Assembly: GCF_000003815.2 (NCBI RefSeq)
Contig: NC_049991.1
Coordinates: forward strand, 21,821,970-21,842,038
Reading direction: 5' to 3'
Length of the DNA stretch: 20,069 nt
From: Branchiostoma floridae
Lineage: Eukaryota; Chordata; Leptocardii; Amphioxiformes; Branchiostomatidae
The position numbers were made by a program, and so were the translations under genes. The notes beneath the pieces are model-generated. The model had not been told where the DNA came from. It was given only the letters and a program-made list of their open reading frames with translations, and did not search any database. Below, one piece after another: positions 17,260-20,069 of the stretch (position 1 is the first letter of the stretch; every line of letters starts with the position of its first letter).

Positions 17260-17400
17260 GACGCCCAAAAAGTGAATCACAAGCAATATCATAATTCCCT
17301 TGTATTATGATATACGTTTTGCAATTGCAGTTTAACACAATCTATACGTTCAATAAAAGTAGAAACGTAACCTTAGTCATGACATATATTGTATGAAAAT
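17260..17400. repeat. 3' flank of gene B, homologous to the 3' flank of gene A
   Basis: The order AAAAAGTGAATCACAAGCAA, ATATCATAATTCCCTTGTAT, CACAATCTATACG, AAAAGTAGAA and AGTCATGAC matches 590-900 (GTGCATCACAAA, TATCATAATTTTCTTGTAT, CACAATCTATACG, AGTAGAA, GGTCATGAC) in the same orientation relative to each gene. It supports a segmental duplication covering gene and flank. Confidence 0.7.
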
Positions 17401-17458
17401 TACACCGCGTTTCAACGAATGATTTTAGGAAAAGCGATGCAAGTCAGACGACTAGTAC

Positions 17459-17523
17459 TGTCGCCTAGCAACGGCCGGGTGACCACACCCCGTTGCCTAG
17501 CACCAGCCGGGTGACCACGCCCC
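17459..17523. repeat. 33-bp tandem duplication across the gene B stop codon
   Basis: CGCCTAGCAACGGCCGGGTG followed by ACCACACCCC is repeated as TGCCTAGCACCAGCCGGGTG then ACCACGCCCC. The right copy encodes the SPGWC end and the TAG stop at 17499-17497; the left copy lies beyond the stop. Confidence 0.85.
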
Positions 17524-17669
17524 TCCCCAGTTGTCCGGGTTGGATTTGGGGTCCGGCGCTGGAAAGATGGCCGGCACCAGGCTCTTCCTGTACTGCTCCA
17601 GCTTCGCCCGCATCTCCTTCAGCTTGTCCGGCATGGAGTCCGCCAGGTTGTGGTGCTCTGTGGGGTCAT
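17497..17669 (-). CDS. Gene B last exon (exon 14)
   Basis: The acceptor is TCTTTTCCAG and it enters in phase 1. It encodes DDPTEHHNLADSMPDKLKEM, RAKLEQYRKSLVPAIFPAPD and [11 protein letters not shown], stop TAG at 17499-17497. It was chosen as the real exon because it alone continues to a family-like C terminus. Confidence 0.9.
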
Positions 17670-19663
17670 CTGGAAAAGACATGGACAACGGATATAGGTT
17701 ACCCCGCGGATAAAGCTGAACTAACGTTAGGTGCAGCTTCGCCTGCATCTCCTTCAGCTTGTCCGGCATGGAGTCAGCCAGGTTGTGGTGTTCTGTGGAG
17801 TCGTCTGAAAAAAACACACGGAAATAGGTAACCCCCGAATAAAGGGGAACTAACGTTAGGTGCAGCTTGTCCGACATGGAGTCAGCCAGGTTGTGGTGCT
17901 CTGTCGGGTCGTCTGGAAAAAACACGGAAATAGGTTACCTCACGGATAAAGGTGAACTAACGTTAGGTGCAGCTTCGCCCGCATCTCCTTCAGCTTGTCT
18001 GGCATGGAGTCAGCAAGGTTGTGGTGCTCGGTGGGATCGTCTGGAAAAAACACGGAAATAGGTAACCCCACGGATAAAGGTGAACTAACGTTAGGTGCAG
18101 CTTCGCCTGCATCTCCCTCAGCTTGTCTGGCATGGAGTCAGCCAGGTTGTGGTGCTCTGTAGGGTCATCTGAAAAGACACAGATATAGGCTACCCCCGGA
18201 TAAAGGGGAACTAACGTTAGCTGCAGCTTGTCTGGCATGGAGTCCGCCAGGTTGTGGTGCTCTGTCGGGTCATCTGGGGAAAACACGGACATAGGTTACC
18301 CCTGCAGATAAAGGTGAACTAACATTAGGTGCAGCTTGTCTGGCATGGAGTCTGCCAGAGATGATGTCTAGAAAAAACACGGAAAACGGATATACATTTT
18401 AGGTAATTCCGCGGATAAAGGTGAACTAAAGGTGCAGTGAATGTGAGTAAGAATGAGAGTCTCACCTTTCAGGTTGAACAGCCACGTCCCGATGACGGGG
18501 TCTCCGCTGTCCAGCTGACTGGGTTAGGGTTGGGGTTAGTGAGTGAGAGTGAGTCTCACCTTTCAGGTTGAAGAGCCAGGTCCCGATGACGGGGTCCCCG
18601 CAATCCGGCTGACTGGGTTAGGGGTTAGGGTTAGGGTTGGGGTTAGGGTTGGGGTTAGGTTTGGGGTTGGGTTTGGGGTTGGGGTTGGGGTTAGGGTTAG
18701 GGTTGGGGTTAGGGTTAGGGTAAGTGAGTGAGAGTGAGTCTCACCTTTCAGGTTGAAGAGCCACGTCCCGATGACGGGGTCCCAGCTGTCCGGCTGACTG
18801 GGTTAGGGGTTAGGGGTTAGGGTTAGGGTTATTGAGTGAGGGCTAGGGGTAGCAAGTGAGTGAGTCTCACCTTTCAGGTTGAACAGCCATGTCCCGATGA
18901 CGGGATCTCCGCTGTCCGGCTGACTGCCCGCCAGGTTCGGGGGAAGGATCCACCCGTCAGGCTTCCCAGCATACCCCTCGATCAGCTTGTAGTCACCAAC
19001 CCTGGAAAACACGACACAGTACTGCGCCTCAGACATCGGGAAACAAGACTGGAATTGTTTAATAATTTCCACAATCATATCCAGTTGCTTTTTGGCGTAT
19101 TTCCTGGGTGTCCAACCTTCATCGACACATTTACTACAACGTTGGCAAGTCACTGAATGAAAAAATATCTTCGGCTACGTGCACAGTCAACCAAAAAAAC
19201 AAGGGATCTCAGCCAGTCTGTTGCAGTCTATCCAGCTATCCCGCCGGCAGGTCAGTTTACTCCTAGGCCAAATAACTCCTACTAGACTTTTATTCCTATC
19301 TTGGCCACAAAGTCCCTACTACTATTCGGCCAGGTGGGAGTCTGTAGAGACTACGGTAGGGTAGGGGATAGGGGTTAAATTTATGGTCATGTTGTAGTTT
19401 TACCTGATTGTCCCCTGTTTAGTTGGAAACCTCATCGTCAATGTTGTAGACAAACTCAGTCCGTTGGGAGGGTAGGGTACGGGTTAGAGTTAGGCTATAA
19501 AACAGGAGGGTTAGGGTTTAATAGGTTGCATAACATAAGTTTAACCTGATGGCCCCCTGTTTGGTGGGAAACTCGTCGTCAATGTTGTAGACAAACTCGG
19601 TCCGTGGGGAGGACTGCCCGGACATGATGGTGTCCAGCTGACTAACCCCGTCTATAGCCTCAT
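17497..19663 (-). CDS. Arylsulfatase (ARSB/I/J-type), gene B, last three exons
   Basis: 3' end of a second sulfatase gene whose upstream exons lie beyond the right edge. Exons 12 (19546-19663), 13 (18871-19001) and 14 (17497-17669) join with phases 1-2-1 and give DEAIDGVSQLDTIMSGQ, SPRTEFVYNIDDEFP, RVGDYKLIEGY, DPVIGTWLFNLK and DDPTEHHNLADSMPDK, ending GAWSPGWC and TAG. This is the C-terminal domain of the family, which packs against the catalytic domain. The last exon is 37% or more shared with gene A exon 14 by eye (DDPxExxNLA, AIFPxx[10 protein letters not shown]), so the genes are tandem paralogues in one orientation, 6.5 kb apart. Partial copies of all three exons lie in the two introns (separate entries), giving alternative splice sites. 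Catalytic status cannot be judged. Confidence 0.9.
17690..18367 (-). repeat. Array of six extra exon-14 acceptor copies in gene B
   Basis: Each unit holds a pyrimidine tract with TTTTCCAG or TTTTTCAG, the beginning of exon 14 (GACGAYCCCACAGAGCACC, encoding DDPTEHHNLADSMPDKL) and then CACCTAACGTTAGTTC before the next unit. First exon-like bases lie at 17804, 17912, 18040, 18168, 18273 and 18367, the last degenerate. Spacings from the real acceptor outward are 135, 108, 128, 128, 105 and 94. Long units include KEMxAKL and short units lack that 21-bp stretch. Each carries GTTAGT, a possible weak donor. Confidence 0.92.
18466..18802 (-). repeat. Three extra copies of the gene B exon 13 donor side
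   Basis: On the minus strand, copies at 18745-18797, 18560-18612 and 18466-18518 each give 53 nt equal to the end of exon 13 (DPVIGTWLFNLK) followed by GTGAGACTCAC, as at the real donor (18870). Each is preceded by CCCAG at the point where the real exon has GCAG. Differences from the real exon are mostly at third codon positions, plus a few replacements (Pro to Leu, Ser to Cys, Gly to Trp). Confidence 0.92.
18521..18860 (+). repeat. Interstitial telomere-like TTAGGG/TTGGGG tracts
   Basis: GGGTTAGGG, GGGTTGGGG and GGTTTGGGG runs fill the spaces between the exon 13 copies (main block 18615-18722, smaller blocks at 18521-18540 and 18800-18850). TTAGGG is the chordate and deuterostome telomere unit. 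The position inside an intron marks it as interstitial. The plus strand could form G-quadruplexes. Confidence 0.92.
18871..19001 (-). CDS. Gene B exon 13
   Basis: The acceptor is GTTTTCCAG and the donor GTGAGA (phase 1). It encodes RVGDYKLIEGYAGKPDGW, ILPPNLAGSQPDSGDP and VIGTWLFNLK. It matches the family segment where ARSB has HGNWKLLTGYPG and LWLFDI. Confidence 0.92.
19015..19400. other. Gene B intron 12
   Basis: Intron sequence. A minus frame upstream of exon 13 reads GWTPRKYAKKQLDMI, but it has no acceptor joining it to exon 12 in phase. The word CATATCCAGTTGCTT here also occurs near 8908, so this may be part of a dispersed repeat. Confidence 0.5.
19404..19471 (-). repeat. Partial copy of gene B exon 12 with its donor
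   Basis: The minus strand repeats the end of exon 12, TTTGTCTACAACATTGACGA and the ACAGGGG...ATCAG|GT donor, with about a dozen differences. A GGGTAGGGTACGGGTTAG stretch separates it from the real exon. It has a usable-looking donor (CAG|GTAAAA) but no clear acceptor. Confidence 0.85.
19546..19663 (-). CDS. Gene B exon 12
   Basis: The acceptor is TTTCCTGCAG (phase 1 entry) and the donor is GTTAAA (phase 2). It encodes DEAIDGVSQLDTIMSGQ, SPRTEFVYNIDDEFPTKQ and GAI. DGVSQ and SPRTEFVYNID are conserved in ARSB-type sulfatases (DGFDVW and SPRIELLHNID in ARSB). Confidence 0.93.
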
Positions 19664-19833
19664 CTGCAGGAAACAGAAAAGTAATCATACTTAACAATGC
19701 TGGCATATGCTCATTTCTGACCAATACTATTTGCTCTATATTTCAATGTAAGCTTATCAACAAGCTCGTGCCCTGAAACAAGTATCATGTGAGAATTATT
19801 CCGATGTATATGTCACAGGAGGGATGTCGATCC

Positions 19834-19931
19834 AGTAGAATCGTCAATTCTCCTAGGAGAGATCTCGATCGGAGCTGGCCCTAGGACCAGCTCTGATCGA
19901 GATCTCTCCTAGGAGAATCGACGATTCTACT
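19834..19931. repeat. 98-bp palindrome with no spacer
   Basis: Arms 19834-19882 and 19883-19931 are reverse complements with three mismatches in 49 positions. The axis lies in the centre of CCTAGG. Internal words are TTCTCCTAGGAGAGATCTCG and GATCGGAGCTGG. Likely a short foldback element in the intron upstream of gene B exon 12. Confidence 0.9.
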
Positions 19932-19933
19932 AG

Positions 19934-20069
19934 TATAGATTGCGATCGGGGTCTCTCCTAGGGCCAACTCCGATCCATACTCATATGATGCTAAGATATT
20001 GGAAACAGTCTGCGATCGGGATCTGTCCCAGGAGATATCGTCAATGCTCCTAGGAGAGACTCCGATCGA
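19934..20069. repeat. Degenerate relatives of the palindrome, running off the edge
   Basis: TGCGATCGGGGTCTCTCCTA at 19941, TGCGATCGGGATCTGTCCCA at 20011 and GCTCCTAGGAGAGACTCCGA near 20046 repeat the palindrome's core words. They suggest a small cluster of GATC/CCTAGG foldback units that continues beyond the window. Confidence 0.8.

Noticed and set aside
18521-18860. Chromosome end
   Set aside because: TTAGGG-like DNA is mixed with TTGGGG and exon copies and is followed by more gene sequence, so it is interstitial.
19015-19153. Minus frame GWTPRKYAKKQLDMI as an extra gene B exon
   Set aside because: No acceptor or phase links it to exon 12, and part of the sequence recurs near 8908 as a repeat.

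Overview
The window reads as intron-rich animal nuclear DNA, most likely from a lancelet (Branchiostoma) or another invertebrate deuterostome. The grounds are short coding exons with GT-AG introns, CR1/L2-like non-LTR retrotransposon remains, abundant foldback (MITE-like) elements, TTAGGG-type repeats and N-filled draft gaps. The species call is inference from style, not from a marker gene.

Two tandem paralogous genes lie on the minus strand. Both encode formylglycine-dependent arylsulfatases of the ARSB/ARSI/ARSJ type. Gene A (ATG at 10984, stop at 1240) is nearly complete. Twelve exons can be placed to the base with consistent splice phases. They carry a signal peptide and all the expected active-site residues: the Asp-Asp pair, Cys90 in CTPSR, Lys144, His146, His237, Asp297/Asn298 and Lys315. 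Two penultimate exons, known from gene B, are not visible in A and probably fall in the N gap at 1547-1847. Gene B enters from the right edge, and only its last three exons are present (19663 to 17497).

Layout, left to right: a TC microsatellite and AT-rich tandem repeats (1-900) that resemble the 3' flank of gene B; gene A exons 14 to 2 (1240-6712), with a purine-rich minisatellite in intron 6 and a non-LTR retrotransposon 3' end in intron 3; a 4.1-kb intron 1 holding a foldback element, a dispersed repeat, a 100-N gap and a large 22-bp minisatellite; exon 1 and the promoter region (10822-11495); a repeat-rich intergenic stretch (11500-17400) with MITEs, a 954-N gap and a second retrotransposon relic; the gene B 3' end (17497-19663); and finally palindromic GATC/CCTAGG-rich repeats running off the right edge.

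The most unusual feature is the gene B 3' end. Three consecutive exon ends have been copied into the neighbouring introns. There is one extra copy of the exon 12 donor side, three of the exon 13 donor side (amid TTAGGG-like DNA) and six of the exon 14 acceptor side. Two of the extra acceptors are in frame with the real last exon and stay open through it, so alternative acceptor choice could add one or two extra copies of the C-terminal sulfatase motif. Also notable are a perfect 31-bp hairpin insertion with a 7-bp target duplication inside one arm of a MITE, a 98-bp palindrome with no spacer, and a 22-bp minisatellite with a 154-bp higher-order period. No bacterial or viral genes, CRISPR arrays, rRNA or tRNA genes were recognised.
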